DNA of 64,000 nt from JANQPC01 sp039208375 (GCA_039208375.1 JBCCRC010000013.1:1-64000), one strand, 5' to 3'. Shown: positions 43,380 to 52,491, counted from the stretch's first letter. The notes: generated from the letters alone by a model not told the origin. Numbers and translations: made by a program.

Positions 43380-44834
43380 ATGTCGGAAGGGTTTCGCAGG
43401 CGCTGGGTCCTGCAGGGGCTGCTTGCGAGCGCTGCTACACCTGCCATGGCGGGCGCGCCGCTTCGTGTTCCACGGCCAATGCCCCGCGGGGAAAAAGCCG
43501 AGGAACCTGCTGCCTTTGCCGGGCTGATTGAAAAGGCCGGGCTGGGGGGCACGGTAACCTTCGCGGTTGCCGATGCCGAAACTGGCGAATTCATCGAGCG
43601 CTATAATCATCGGGCCCGCCTCGCGCCCGCGTCGGTTGCCAAGGCGGCGACCGCATATTACGCACTTGAACGGCTGGGGCCGGGATTTCGGTACGAAACG
43701 CGGCTGAGGGCGACCGGGCCGATCGCCAACGGGCGAATTGACGGCGATCTGGTGCTTGAAGGCACGGGCGACCCGACGTTCGATTCAGATGATCTCGGCG
43801 ATATGTTCAAGGCGCTGAAAGAGGCGGGCGTCCGCGAGGTTTCCGGCGCGTTCCGGCTCAAGCCCGACGCACTGCCGGCGCTGCCGTGGATTGATCCCGA
43901 TCAACCGGTTCAGGTGGCGTACAATCCTGCGATTTCTGGCCTGAACCTGAACTTCAACCGCGTGCATTTCGAGTGGACGAAGGCGAAAGAGGGCTACGAC
44001 ATCACAATGCAGGCCCGCGCGATACGCTATCGCCCTGCCGTGAGCATCGCCACCATGGCTTTGGAGGATCGCCGCACGCCCGTCTACACGTATGAGAAGG
44101 GCCCCAATGCGGATCAGTGGACGGTGGCAGAGCGGGCCCTTGGCAATAATGGCGCGCGCTGGCTGCCGATTAGCCGCCCTGAGGCGTATGTGCGCGACGT
44201 GTCCCTAACAATCGCCCGCTCGCATGGCATCGTTCTGAAGTCTGGCCCGAACGTGGTGGGCCCGGCGAAGGGGGAGGTGCTTGTCACTCACCTCAGCCGA
44301 CCGCTTAACGACATGCTCACCGGCATGTTGCGCTATTCGACGAACCTCACCGCGGAAGCTGTTGGTCTGACGGCATCGATCGCTGGCGGGGCGCGGCCCG
44401 CGAGCCTCATCCGCTCGGCCCGCGAAATGAACGGCTGGCTTGGCGATGTCTGCGGCACCCGCACAACGGGGTTTGTGGATCACTCGGGTCTTGGCTACGG
44501 CTCGCGGGTTGGCGCTGAGGATATGGTCCGGATCTTGCTGAACGCGCGTCAGCGAGGCGATCGACTGAAGGCCCTTTTGCGTGATTTCCGGTCTGACGTG
44601 CCTGGCGTGAAAGCGAAAACAGGAACGCTGAATTTTGTAAGCGGGCTGGCAGGTTACATCGAAGTCCCCCGCGGGCGCGATCTTGTGTTTGCGATCTTCA
44701 CGGGCGATCTGGCCCGTCGGGACGCAGTCGAGGTGGCCATGCGGGAGCGCCCTCCGGGATCCCGCCCTTGGGCCCGCCGATCGCGTGCGCTGCAACAGGA
44801 TCTGATCGCGCGCTGGGCGTCCCTGGCCGCTTAG
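43380..44834 (+). CDS. dacB: D-alanyl-D-alanine carboxypeptidase/endopeptidase, PBP4 (DacB) type
   Basis: Periplasmic low-molecular-mass penicillin-binding protein that trims or opens peptidoglycan cross-links. 484 residues. N-terminal export signal (RRRWVLQGLLASAATPAMA, Arg-rich, possibly Tat). The three active-site motifs are SVAK (Ser85, Lys88), STN in LRYSTNLTAE, and KTG near residue 413 (KAKTGTLNFVSGLAGY). The insert domains typical of PBP4 lie between motif 1 and motif 2. Its stop overlaps the convergent thiamine pyrophosphokinase stop by 4 nt. Confidence 0.94.
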   Translation: MSEGFRRRWVLQGLLASAATPAMAGAPLRVPRPMPRGEKAEEPAAFAGLIEKAGLGGTVTFAVADAETGEFIERYNHRARLAPASVAKAATAYYALERLGPGFRYETRLRATGPIANGRIDGDLVLEGTGDPTFDSDDLGDMFKALKEAGVREVSGAFRLKPDALPALPWIDPDQPVQVAYNPAISGLNLNFNRVHFEWTKAKEGYDITMQARAIRYRPAVSIATMALEDRRTPVYTYEKGPNADQWTVAERALGNNGARWLPISRPEAYVRDVSLTIARSHGIVLKSGPNVVGPAKGEVLVTHLSRPLNDMLTGMLRYSTNLTAEAVGLTASIAGGARPASLIRSAREMNGWLGDVCGTRTTGFVDHSGLGYGSRVGAEDMVRILLNARQRGDRLKALLRDFRSDVPGVKAKTGTLNFVSGLAGYIEVPRGRDLVFAIFTGDLARRDAVEVAMRERPPGSRPWARRSRALQQDLIARWASLAA

Positions 44835-45484
44835 GCCGCGGCAAGCGCGCGCATAACCTCAGCCAATGCCGCTCGCGGCAGGATCGCGAGCATCTCGGCC
44901 CCATCCATTTCAAGCGCCACGGGGCCCACCACCCGATTTGATGTGCCAATCCGCCCTGCAGGCGCAAACGCGAGCCCATCAATGGGCCACGCAAGGCCCG
45001 TAGAGCGCCCAGTGACAGGCCCTAGCGGAAACAGCGAGAACCGGCTGCCTTCGGGCAGGTCAAGCCCCAGTCGCGGCGGCACGAGAAACACGATATCCTG
45101 GCTGCCAAGCACGATGCAGCGTTGGTCGGGAAACTTGGCCAGGCCGTTATAGACCGCTAGTTCGTGATCGAGGCGACGACCAGTGAAGCCTAGCGCGAGG
45201 ATCAGTGGCGCCCGGATCGCGCCCAGACACTTCTCGAAATCAGTTGTTTCCTGTTCCGAGACAAGGTGCAGCGAGGATTGTGGCAGCGCCGCGCGCACGG
45301 CGTCAGGCAGGGAATCGAAATCACCAATCACCGCTTCGGGGGTACGGCCTTGTGCAATCGCCGTGGCCGCCCCACCATCGGCAGCCACCAAACAGGGCGC
45401 AAGCCTCAAGGATTCCTCAAGATCATGCGGCCTAACATGGCTTGCGCCCAGCAGCGTGACCGCTCCGCTCGAGGTAATTATCAT
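44831..45484 (-). CDS. Thiamine diphosphokinase
   Basis: Converts thiamine to thiamine diphosphate with ATP. 217 residues. Visible motifs are VAADGGAATAI, VIGDFDSLP with the acidic metal ligands, SEQETTDFEKCLGAI, and LGFTGRRLDHELAVYNGL with the family Gly-Arg-Asp-His. Both the catalytic and the beta-rich thiamine-binding domains (residues 150-217) are present. The start at 45484 has AAGG upstream; a longer reading to 45586 has no domain support. It is divergent from the acidic-protein gene; 150 bp between the starts hold their promoters. No TPP riboswitch is evident. Confidence 0.9.
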   Translation of the reverse strand: MIITSSGAVTLLGASHVRPHDLEESLRLAPCLVAADGGAATAIAQGRTPEAVIGDFDSLPDAVRAALPQSSLHLVSEQETTDFEKCLGAIRAPLILALGFTGRRLDHELAVYNGLAKFPDQRCIVLGSQDIVFLVPPRLGLDLPEGSRFSLFPLGPVTGRSTGLAWPIDGLAFAPAGRIGTSNRVVGPVALEMDGAEMLAILPRAALAEVMRALAAA

Positions 45485-45634
45485 GGATGCCTTTTTGATG
45501 ATTTGTATTCGCGCCGGAAACAGACCAGTATCGGCCCCCGAATAAATCCATTGAAATGCCACAGTCTGTTCCAATTTCAAAGGCACTTCACAGTAAACGA
45601 TTGCCTGCTGGATCGGGGGAGAAAGCAGAACGCT

Positions 45635-47845
45635 ATGGTAGGTTCGAGTAAGATCCTAACGGTGTCCTACGGCACGTTCTCGTGCACGCTCGAGGGGTTT
45701 GACGACCCGTTTTCGACTATGAAGTCGATCGCCGAGTATTTCCGGGATCTTGCCGCCGACGACCGGTACTTCGGTGCAGAACCACCTACGCCCGATGCAG
45801 ACATGTTGCATCGGATCGCAGAGCGCGAAGTTCAGCGGCGTGTCGAGGCACGGGTTGAGGACGACGGCATCATTCTGCGGCAGACAGAAGGCGCCACCGT
45901 GGCCGCGCCCGAACCGGCGAAGGCGCCATTGGAAGCCCCTGCCGCGCCGGTCGCGGACATGGAGGGCATTGAACCCGAATCTGATAATGCCGCCGATGGC
46001 AGCGTTGCAGCGAAGCTGAGCCGCATTCGCGCGGTCGTCGCGCAGAACCGTGCCGCGCCCGCTACAGCAGCTACCGCAACAGATGATGACTATGAAGCGC
46101 CGCTCGACGACACCTACTACTCCGGTGATATCTCTGACGCCTTCCAGGATGTCGCCCCGGAGGACGAGATTGCGGCGATCGAAGATATCGAGGCCGAGCT
46201 CGCGGCTGCGCCAGATTCGACGCTGACCAATGAAGAAAGCCTGGATGTACCTGCGGACGACCCGGCTGAGAACGTCAACGAGCAAGCTCCAATCCCTGAA
46301 GACACAGCCTCCATAGTTGCCAAAAATGCCGAGGACGCGGCAGGTGGCGCCGATGGCGGCGTCGAGGCCCTCGAAGAACCTACAGCGTACGACGCAGGTG
46401 TTGGCACTGAGCCGGAACCCGAGGACGAGACATCTCAGGAGCCGACGGCGGACATGTCGGACGATGCGTTCGATGCGGCCGTGTTTGATGATGCCCCGCG
46501 AGACATTGCGGACATCGAAGATGAGGATGAGATCGACAGCGACGAAGTGGCCGTTGCCGCAGCGTTGGATGCAATCAACGCCTCGGAAACACCAGAGCCC
46601 GACGCAACGGCAGCCTCTGCCCCCAGTGGGCTGACATCGCGCATCGTGAAGCTGAAACGAGCGCTCATGGATGCCGCACCTTCCGATGAAATCGGCGGTC
46701 GCCCGGGTGAGGCAGACGCGCCGGCGGCGGACGCGTCAGATGATGCAAGCATTCTCGCCGCCATCGCCGGTGCGCAGGACACTGTAGACGCGCGCGATGA
46801 CGTGCTGGAAGACACCGGTCTTGACGCAAACCCTTCAACGGATTTTGCGCGCGACGCCGCAGACCTGGCGGCTGACGCGCCTGAGGCTGACGTCGTCAAT
46901 CCATCCGTTGAAGAAGACGAAAACCCCTTCGAACACCTCGACCTGCAGGATGACGGGATCGAACCACCCGAAGCGGATGAGACGGAAGAGCTTGCGGCGC
47001 TCGATGGGGTGGATCCTACCGATGTGGAGGACGTTCCCGAGTACGACAAAGACGTGGCTCCAGATGACGCGGCATTTGCCGCACCGGACGGCACGTTTGA
47101 ACCGGACGCCGCCGAAGACGAAACGCTCAAGCCCGATGACGCGGGCGCCGCGGCCTTTGACCGTATACTTGAAGAGACAAATTCAAAGCTCGCTGATGAT
47201 GAGGGCAGCCGCCGCCGTTCGGCGATTGCCCACCTCAAGGCCGCTGTTGCCGCGACGAAGGCCGACCGGCTGGTGAAAACCGGCAAGGCGCGCGAGGAAG
47301 AGGAAGAACAGGAGCAAAGCCAGTATCGCGAAGACCTAGCAAAAGTGGTGCGCCCGCGGCGGCCAAGCGAGGGCCGCGTGCTCAGCGAACCCCGCGAACG
47401 CCCCACGCCGCTGGAAGATCGGCCCGCGCCGTTGATGCTTGTGTCCGAACAGCGCGTCGATGGGGATCTTGAGGAAGAGGCGCCGCGTGCCGCCATCCAA
47501 CCCCGTCGTGTAAACACCGAAATTTTGCGCATGCAGGGCGAGGTTGGCGGCGAAGATCTGAGCTTTGCGGACTTTGCCAAGCAGATGAATGCAACCGAGC
47601 TTCCCGATCTTCTGGAAGCCGCCGCAGCCTATTCAGCGTTTGTAGAGGGGCAGAAGCACTTTTCGCGCCCGCAGCTGATGCGTCGGATCGCGAGCTATGA
47701 GCGCGATAGCTACACCCGTGAAGCCGGTCTGCGTTCATTCGGCCAGCTTTTGCGCCAGGGCAAGATCCAAAAGCTCAAGCGCGGGCAGTTCACGATCACA
47801 CCCGAAACGCGGTTCAATCCCGAAGCGCGGATCGCAGGCGAGTAA
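45635..47845 (+). CDS. Large acidic protein of unknown function with conserved-looking ends (736 aa)
   Basis: Three parts can be seen. Residues 1-90 look globular (ILTVSYGTFSCTLEGFDD, MKSIAEYFRDLA, MLHRIAEREVQRRVEARVE). Residues about 90-560 are low-complexity, dominated by Asp, Glu, Ala and Pro, and surely disordered. From about 560 a basic/helical region (RRRSAIAHLKAAVAATKADR) leads to a folded end: FADFAKQMNATELPDLLEAAAAYSAFVEG, then FSRPQLMRRIASYE, GLRSFGQLLRQGKIQKLKRGQFTIT, which reads like a winged helix. Relatives in this group are sometimes labelled CheA, which nothing here supports. No signal peptide or TM segment. A small Glu-rich stretch (EEEEEQEQ) precedes the folded end. Confidence 0.8.
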   Translation: MVGSSKILTVSYGTFSCTLEGFDDPFSTMKSIAEYFRDLAADDRYFGAEPPTPDADMLHRIAEREVQRRVEARVEDDGIILRQTEGATVAAPEPAKAPLEAPAAPVADMEGIEPESDNAADGSVAAKLSRIRAVVAQNRAAPATAATATDDDYEAPLDDTYYSGDISDAFQDVAPEDEIAAIEDIEAELAAAPDSTLTNEESLDVPADDPAENVNEQAPIPEDTASIVAKNAEDAAGGADGGVEALEEPTAYDAGVGTEPEPEDETSQEPTADMSDDAFDAAVFDDAPRDIADIEDEDEIDSDEVAVAAALDAINASETPEPDATAASAPSGLTSRIVKLKRALMDAAPSDEIGGRPGEADAPAADASDDASILAAIAGAQDTVDARDDVLEDTGLDANPSTDFARDAADLAADAPEADVVNPSVEEDENPFEHLDLQDDGIEPPEADETEELAALDGVDPTDVEDVPEYDKDVAPDDAAFAAPDGTFEPDAAEDETLKPDDAGAAAFDRILEETNSKLADDEGSRRRSAIAHLKAAVAATKADRLVKTGKAREEEEEQEQSQYREDLAKVVRPRRPSEGRVLSEPRERPTPLEDRPAPLMLVSEQRVDGDLEEEAPRAAIQPRRVNTEILRMQGEVGGEDLSFADFAKQMNATELPDLLEAAAAYSAFVEGQKHFSRPQLMRRIASYERDSYTREAGLRSFGQLLRQGKIQKLKRGQFTITPETRFNPEARIAGE

Positions 47846-47917
47846 TCGCTCCCGCAAAGCGAGTAAGCACGGCGGGCCAATCGCGGCCGGCCGTTTCGCT
47901 TTAGTCAAACCAGCATG

Positions 47918-47948
47918 AAAAAAGGCGGGCTCTAATGAGCCCGCCTTT
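47918..47948 (-). terminator. Rho-independent terminator after phaP
   Basis: A perfect 11-bp stem, AAAGGCGGGCT (47921-47931) with AGCCCGCCTTT (47938-47948), 6-nt loop, and six A at 47918-47923 giving a T-run on the minus strand. It may also serve the convergent acidic-protein gene in part. Confidence 0.9.
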
Positions 47949-47991
47949 CGCGGATGATGCCAGCAGGGAGGACGCTGGCAATCAGGTCGCG

Positions 47992-48441
47992 TTACTTGGC
48001 AGCGGCGGTCGCTTTCTTGGCGGCCGTCGTCATCTCCGCGGTGGCCTTCTTCACAGCAGCCGTCGCGTCTTCTGACATGTCCTTGCCAGCGGCCAGCATC
48101 AGCTCAACCGTTTCCATCTGAACTTTCTTGGCGACTTCAGCGAACGCGGCCATGTTTTCGGCAGCCATTTCTGCCTGGGCCGATGCGAAATCAGTGACGG
48201 CCTTGCCATAATCGGCAGGCTCGGTTTTCGCGGTCGTCACGGTTCCGACCTTCGAAAGCGTATCCATCGTCCACTTCGAAGAGATCTCGGTGGATTTCTC
48301 AGCGGCTTCGAGCGCCACTTTGGACATCTTTTCGCCCAGCGCAGCTTGGGTCTTGTAGGCGTCCTGCATCGCAGTGGTGTCTACGGGGAACGCGCCGAGC
48401 ATATCTTTGAAGACTTGGGTGTAGTCTTGGGCTTTTGCCAT
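47992..48441 (-). CDS. phaP: Phasin (PHA granule-associated protein)
   Basis: Coats polyhydroxyalkanoate granules and controls their size and number. 149 residues, nearly all helical and Ala/Lys/Glu-rich, without cysteine, with DYTQVFKDMLGAFPVDTTAMQD at the N-terminus as in rhodobacterial phasins and a Lys/Ala tail (AVKKATAEMTTAAKKATAAAK). The gene lies just downstream of phaC on the same strand. PhaR-type operators lie in its 138-bp leader. It ends at a strong terminator, so the usual downstream phaR gene is not here. Confidence 0.9.
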   Translation of the reverse strand: MAKAQDYTQVFKDMLGAFPVDTTAMQDAYKTQAALGEKMSKVALEAAEKSTEISSKWTMDTLSKVGTVTTAKTEPADYGKAVTDFASAQAEMAAENMAAFAEVAKKVQMETVELMLAAGKDMSEDATAAVKKATAEMTTAAKKATAAAK

Positions 48442-48492
48442 CGGTCAGTCTCTCTCTATTTATCTCGTGTGCCGGCGGGACCATCCCGCGTT

Positions 48493-48555
48493 CTGCGGCT
48501 GCAAAGAATATGCACGCTGCAGTGCGGCATTTCAAGTGTTTTTTCTGCACTGCAG
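48493..48555. promoter_or_regulatory. PhaR-type operators upstream of phaP
   Basis: CTGCACTGCAG at 48545-48555 fits the CTGC-N3-GCAG site described for rhodobacterial PhaR exactly. Two weaker copies lie closer to the gene: CTGCAGTGCGG at 48517-48527 and CTGCGGCTGCA at 48493-48503. Spacing between them is 24 and 28 bp. PhaR would repress phaP until granules titrate it. Confidence 0.6.
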
Positions 48556-48579
48556 CAAAGGGCGGAATGGCGATAGAAT

Positions 48580-50394
48580 TCAGTGGCTTTTGCTTGCGAC
48601 GACGTAGGTTCCCGGGGCCTTTGTCAGCACCTTGTGCTTCGAATCACCTGGAACGCGAGCGGTGACTTTCGCGCCTGATCGTTTCGCCAGCCACGCCTCC
48701 CACCGGGGCCACCATGAGCCCTCGTGAAATGCTGCGCCCTCCCGCCATCCATCGGCACCAAGCGCAAGATCACCGCCGGTATAATGGCCATACTTCTTCT
48801 TCGACGGCGGGTTCACAATGCCCGCGATATGGCCCGACTCCGACAGAATAAAAGTCTTGGACCGCGCGCCCATCTTCTGAATACCCGAATAGCTCGCCTT
48901 CCAAGGCGCGATATGATCCGTCTCACAGGCTATGGCGCAGATCGGTACTTTGACGTCCTTGATCGAAAGCCGTTCGCCGCAGATCTCAAAGCCAGAAGTT
49001 GCGAATTCATCGCGCTGGCACAAGCCGCGCAGGTATTGCACGGACATGCGCGCGGGCAGGTTCGTCCCGTCCCCGTTCCAATAGAGCAGATCGAAGGCGG
49101 GCGGCTTTTCCCCCATCATGTAGCTGCGGATGGCTGGCGCATAGATCAGATCGTTTGACCGCAAAAAACTGAAGGTGCGCGACATGAAGAAGCTGTCGAG
49201 GATCCCGTGCTCAGCCACTTCGCGTTCGATGCCATCGACGAAATCGTCATTCAGGAAGACACCGATTTCGCCCTGATCAGAAAAATCCGTAAGAGTTGTA
49301 AAGAACGTCGCGGATTTGATCGTCTTGATCCCGCGTTTCTGCATCAGCGAAAGAGTGAGCGAGAGCGTCGTGCCTGCGATGCAATAGCCGACAACATTGA
49401 CCTGATCTTCCCTGCAGATCGAACGCACCTCATCGATCGCGGTGAGATAGCCTTCCTCGATATACGTCTCCATCCCAACCTCTGCATAACTGGAATCGGG
49501 GTTCACCCAGCTTACGACGAATAGCGTGTAGCCTTGTTCGACGATCCAGTTGATCAGGCTGTTCTTCTTCTTGAGGTCGAGGATGTAGAACTTATTGATC
49601 CAGGGAGGAAAAATAATGAGCGGCGTTTTATGCACCGTCTCGGTTTGCGGCGCGTACTGGATCAGTTCGAACAACCGATTACGGTAGACGACCGCCCCTT
49701 CCGTGGTTGCCAGGTTTTCGCCCACGCGGAACGCATCTTTATCGGCCAGAGTAACAAGCAGATCGCCATCATTGGCTTCGATATCGCTCACGAGGTTTTC
49801 AAGCCCGTGGACGAGGCTTTCACCGTCAGTCTCCACCGCCCGGGCGAGCGCTTCGGGGTTGGTGCCCAAAAAATTGGTCGGGCTCATCATATCCATGATC
49901 TGGCGGCTGAAATACTCAACGCGCTGTTTTTCGCGCGCATCAAGCCCGTCGAGATCATTGATCGCCTGCTCCATCGCCTCGGCGCTCAACATGTATTGCT
50001 GCTTTATGAAGTTGAAGTACGGGTGCGTCTTCCAAAGCTCGTCGGAAAAGCGCCGGTCATCGCCCGTATCATCTACCGGCGCCCGCAGCTTGCCTTGGGC
50101 GAGCGTGTGCTGAGCATCAACATAGTGCTTCAACGACTTGCCCCAGAAGCTGATCTGATGTTCGAGAATTTTTGACGGGTTTGCCATCATCTCAGCCATG
50201 TAGGCCGCGGCCGCGCGCATGAAGAGTTCCTGGCTCGGCCCCTGAAGGCTCGGATCGACGGATTTCTTGCGCGACAGCGCCGTGAGGAATCTGGAAGACA
50301 ATTCCTCAATTTTTGCAAGATTGGCGTTCAAAGCTTCCAGTTTTTCGGAACCTTCAGCGTCTCCTCCCGAGGCGCGGGTTTCTTCAGTTGTCAT
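48580..50394 (-). CDS. phaC: Class I poly(3-hydroxyalkanoate) synthase
   Basis: Polymerises 3-hydroxyacyl-CoA, mainly 3-hydroxybutyryl-CoA, into PHA at the granule surface. 604 residues, class I size. N-terminal domain up to about residue 210; alpha/beta-hydrolase catalytic domain after it. The nucleophile is Cys338 in GYCIAGT; the Asp lies in CETDHIAPW and the His in SESGHIAGIVNPP. TPLIIFPPWINKFYILDL and YTLFVVSWVNPD are class I signatures. The start at 50394 is preceded by GGAAA; longer frames are shadows of phaZ. Divergent from phaZ; a palindrome between them resembles a PhaR site. Confidence 0.97.
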   Translation of the reverse strand: MTTEETRASGGDAEGSEKLEALNANLAKIEELSSRFLTALSRKKSVDPSLQGPSQELFMRAAAAYMAEMMANPSKILEHQISFWGKSLKHYVDAQHTLAQGKLRAPVDDTGDDRRFSDELWKTHPYFNFIKQQYMLSAEAMEQAINDLDGLDAREKQRVEYFSRQIMDMMSPTNFLGTNPEALARAVETDGESLVHGLENLVSDIEANDGDLLVTLADKDAFRVGENLATTEGAVVYRNRLFELIQYAPQTETVHKTPLIIFPPWINKFYILDLKKKNSLINWIVEQGYTLFVVSWVNPDSSYAEVGMETYIEEGYLTAIDEVRSICREDQVNVVGYCIAGTTLSLTLSLMQKRGIKTIKSATFFTTLTDFSDQGEIGVFLNDDFVDGIEREVAEHGILDSFFMSRTFSFLRSNDLIYAPAIRSYMMGEKPPAFDLLYWNGDGTNLPARMSVQYLRGLCQRDEFATSGFEICGERLSIKDVKVPICAIACETDHIAPWKASYSGIQKMGARSKTFILSESGHIAGIVNPPSKKKYGHYTGGDLALGADGWREGAAFHEGSWWPRWEAWLAKRSGAKVTARVPGDSKHKVLTKAPGTYVVASKSH

Positions 50395-50415
50395 TATTAT
50401 GTTTCCGCAGTATTT

Positions 50416-50426
50416 TGCACGTGCAG
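50416..50426. promoter_or_regulatory. PhaR-like palindrome between phaC and phaZ
   Basis: TGCACGTGCAG, containing the perfect palindrome TGCACGTGCA (50416-50425), 22 bp from the phaC start and 89 bp from phaZ. It resembles the phaP sites but with 4-base spacing, so the match is weaker. Confidence 0.4.
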
Positions 50427-50514
50427 CATTGTCCGCTGTTTGTATGATAGTGTCGCATATTGCGGGGGGCAAAGCGACTATTCGACCGGCGCCGTGCCGG
50501 AGAAAGAGACGCCC

Positions 50515-51780
50515 ATGCGCTATATGCTGACCTACGATCTCTATGAGACGGCGCGTAACACCAACCAATGGATGGGGGCATCTGCTCTCTCCCTGGCGTC
50601 TTACCCGATCACTGGGCTGGTCCCGAATCCATTCTTTCAGGTGATGGCGGCGTGGGGCGAGGTGACCGAACGCAGCTTCGCACGGATGGTGGCCAAGCCT
50701 GATTGGAACATCACCAGTGTTGTTGCCGAGGACGGGCGGGATCACGTCGTAACGGTGGAAGTGGACATCAAGCGGCCCTTCGGCGATCTTGTTCGATTTG
50801 AAGTGGCCGGGCGGCCAGACAAGAAGCGCCGCATCTTATTGGTCGCGCCTATGTCCGGCCACTATGCAACGCTTCTTCGGTCAACGGTTGCGAGCCTGCT
50901 GCCTGACGCGGACATCTGGGTCACAGATTGGCACAACGCCCGCGATATTCCGGTAAGCGAAGGTAAGTTCGATATCGAGGACTACACGCTTTACCTTATG
51001 GATTTCATGCGATTCCTGGGGCCCGACACCCACGTGATTGCCGTGTGCCAGCCCGCGCCCCTTGCGCTGGCGGCTACCGCCTACCTAGCCGAGTTGGAAC
51101 CTGATGCGCAGCCGCGGTCGCTAACCCTGATCGGCGGTCCGATCGACCCCGACGCTTCGCGCACCGATGTGACCGATTTCGGCCGTCGGGTCACGATGGG
51201 CCAGCTTGAGCACCTTGCGTTGCAACGCGTGGGGTTCAAGTATCCCGGCGCCGGGCGCATGGTGTACCCCGGCCTCGCGCAGTTGACCTCGTTCATGTCG
51301 ATGAACGCCGAGCGGCATGGGCAGGCGTTCTACGATCAGATTCTGCGCGTCGCCAAGGGTGAAGCGAGCGACCATGACAAACATAACCGCTTCTATGACG
51401 AGTACCTCGCCGTGATGGATATGACGGCTGAATTCTACCTCTCAACGGTCGAGCGCATCTTCAAAGATCGCGAGATTGCGCGGAACGCCTTCATGGTCGA
51501 TGGCCATCAGGTCGACATGTCGAAGATAACCTCAGTCGCGGTTAAGACCGTTGAGGGCGAGAAAGACGATATCAGTGCTCCGGGCCAATGCCTTGCCGCG
51601 CTCGATCTCCTCACGGGGCTGCCACCGGAAAAGAAGGCGTCACATGTCGAACCGGGCGCTGGGCACTACGGCATTTTTGCGGGCAAGAGCTGGCGCAACA
51701 ACATCCGGCCACTGGTTCTGCAGTTTATCGACGCAAACTCTGGCAGCCGGCGAGCCCGTCGCCGCACGCCCGTCGGCTAG
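50515..51780 (+). CDS. phaZ: Intracellular PHA depolymerase (PhaZ, cysteine-type)
   Basis: Degrades the stored polymer. 421 residues. N-terminal MRYMLTYDLYETARNTNQWMG and the middle PFGDLVRFEVAGRPDKKRRILLVAPMSGHYATLLRSTV match the PhaZ of Cupriavidus and rhodobacters (polyhydroxyalkanoate depolymerase, intracellular). The nucleophile is Cys178 in AVCQPAPLALAAT, in place of the Ser of extracellular depolymerases; the His is in HVEPGAGHYGIFAG. The start at 50515 has GGAGAAAGAG upstream. Divergent from phaC, as is usual in Rhodobacteraceae. Ends 4 nt before the convergent hydrolase gene. Confidence 0.95.
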   Translation: MRYMLTYDLYETARNTNQWMGASALSLASYPITGLVPNPFFQVMAAWGEVTERSFARMVAKPDWNITSVVAEDGRDHVVTVEVDIKRPFGDLVRFEVAGRPDKKRRILLVAPMSGHYATLLRSTVASLLPDADIWVTDWHNARDIPVSEGKFDIEDYTLYLMDFMRFLGPDTHVIAVCQPAPLALAATAYLAELEPDAQPRSLTLIGGPIDPDASRTDVTDFGRRVTMGQLEHLALQRVGFKYPGAGRMVYPGLAQLTSFMSMNAERHGQAFYDQILRVAKGEASDHDKHNRFYDEYLAVMDMTAEFYLSTVERIFKDREIARNAFMVDGHQVDMSKITSVAVKTVEGEKDDISAPGQCLAALDLLTGLPPEKKASHVEPGAGHYGIFAGKSWRNNIRPLVLQFIDANSGSRRARRRTPVG

Positions 51781-51784
51781 CAGC

Positions 51785-52486
51785 CTAGAGCGGGCGCGCA
51801 AGCCAGCGGGCCAACGCCCGATCAGTCTGATCCGGCGCCTCTAAGGTGGGCAGGTGGCCAGCATTCTCGACAATCTCAAACTCTGATCCCGGGATGAGCC
51901 CAGCGATCAGTTCGTGGCGCGCGACATCGCACAGCGCGTCGTCGCGCCCGCACATGACCAGTGTTGGGGCTGAAATCGCCCTCAACGTGTCGGACTGGTC
52001 GCGCCGCGCTTGCAGAGCGCGGGATTGGCGCACGAATACCTCTGGCCCGAGGCCGAGCGCCATAGCCATCACGAGATCGAGGATTTCCGCGCGGCGCGGG
52101 CCATCTGCGAGGTAGTTGGGCTTCATCTCATCTCGCATGATCGCCTCAAGCCCACCCGACCGGGCCGCCGCCATTTGCGGAACACGAGCCGCCGAGCGCT
52201 CTTGCGGCTCTGGAAGGTGGTTCGTGTCGAGAAGGGCAAGCCGCGTCACACGCTCGGGCGCCTGCCGTATGATCTCCATCGCCACAATCCCGCCCATGGA
52301 GAGGCCAGCCAGTGCGAAGCGCGGCGGCGTGTGCGTAAGAACACTTTGTGCGAGCTCCGAAATGGTCTCGCCCTTGGTGAGGGGCGCATGGTGAATGGCG
52401 TGGCGACCTGACAGGGCGGCTGTTTGTGGCCCAAAAAGCCGGGCATCGCACATCATGCCCGGCAGAAAGACGATCGGCTCAGCCAT
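51785..52486 (-). CDS. Alpha/beta-fold hydrolase (last gene of the catabolic operon)
   Basis: A 233-residue esterase- or lactonase-like hydrolase. The oxyanion region is IVFLPGMMCDARLF, the nucleophile Ser is in AGLSMGGIVAMEI, the Asp is in VMCGRDDALCD, and the His is in VENAGHLPTLE. It has no signal peptide. It starts 5 nt after the MetE-like gene and is the promoter-distal end of the long minus-strand operon. It may hydrolyse a lactone or thioester pathway product; the substrate cannot be inferred. Confidence 0.88.
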   Translation of the reverse strand: MAEPIVFLPGMMCDARLFGPQTAALSGRHAIHHAPLTKGETISELAQSVLTHTPPRFALAGLSMGGIVAMEIIRQAPERVTRLALLDTNHLPEPQERSAARVPQMAAARSGGLEAIMRDEMKPNYLADGPRRAEILDLVMAMALGLGPEVFVRQSRALQARRDQSDTLRAISAPTLVMCGRDDALCDVARHELIAGLIPGSEFEIVENAGHLPTLEAPDQTDRALARWLARPL

Positions 52487-52491
52487 CGCGC

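Noticed and set aside
44831..45634. TPP riboswitch near the thiamine pyrophosphokinase gene
   Set aside because: No CTGAGA-type conserved core found in the leader on either strand.
45635..47845. Chemotaxis kinase CheA
   Set aside because: No Hpt, dimerisation, HATPase or CheW motif is visible.
49534..50175. Plus-strand frame of 213 codons opposite phaC
   Set aside because: Antisense shadow of phaC; no domain and no ribosome site.
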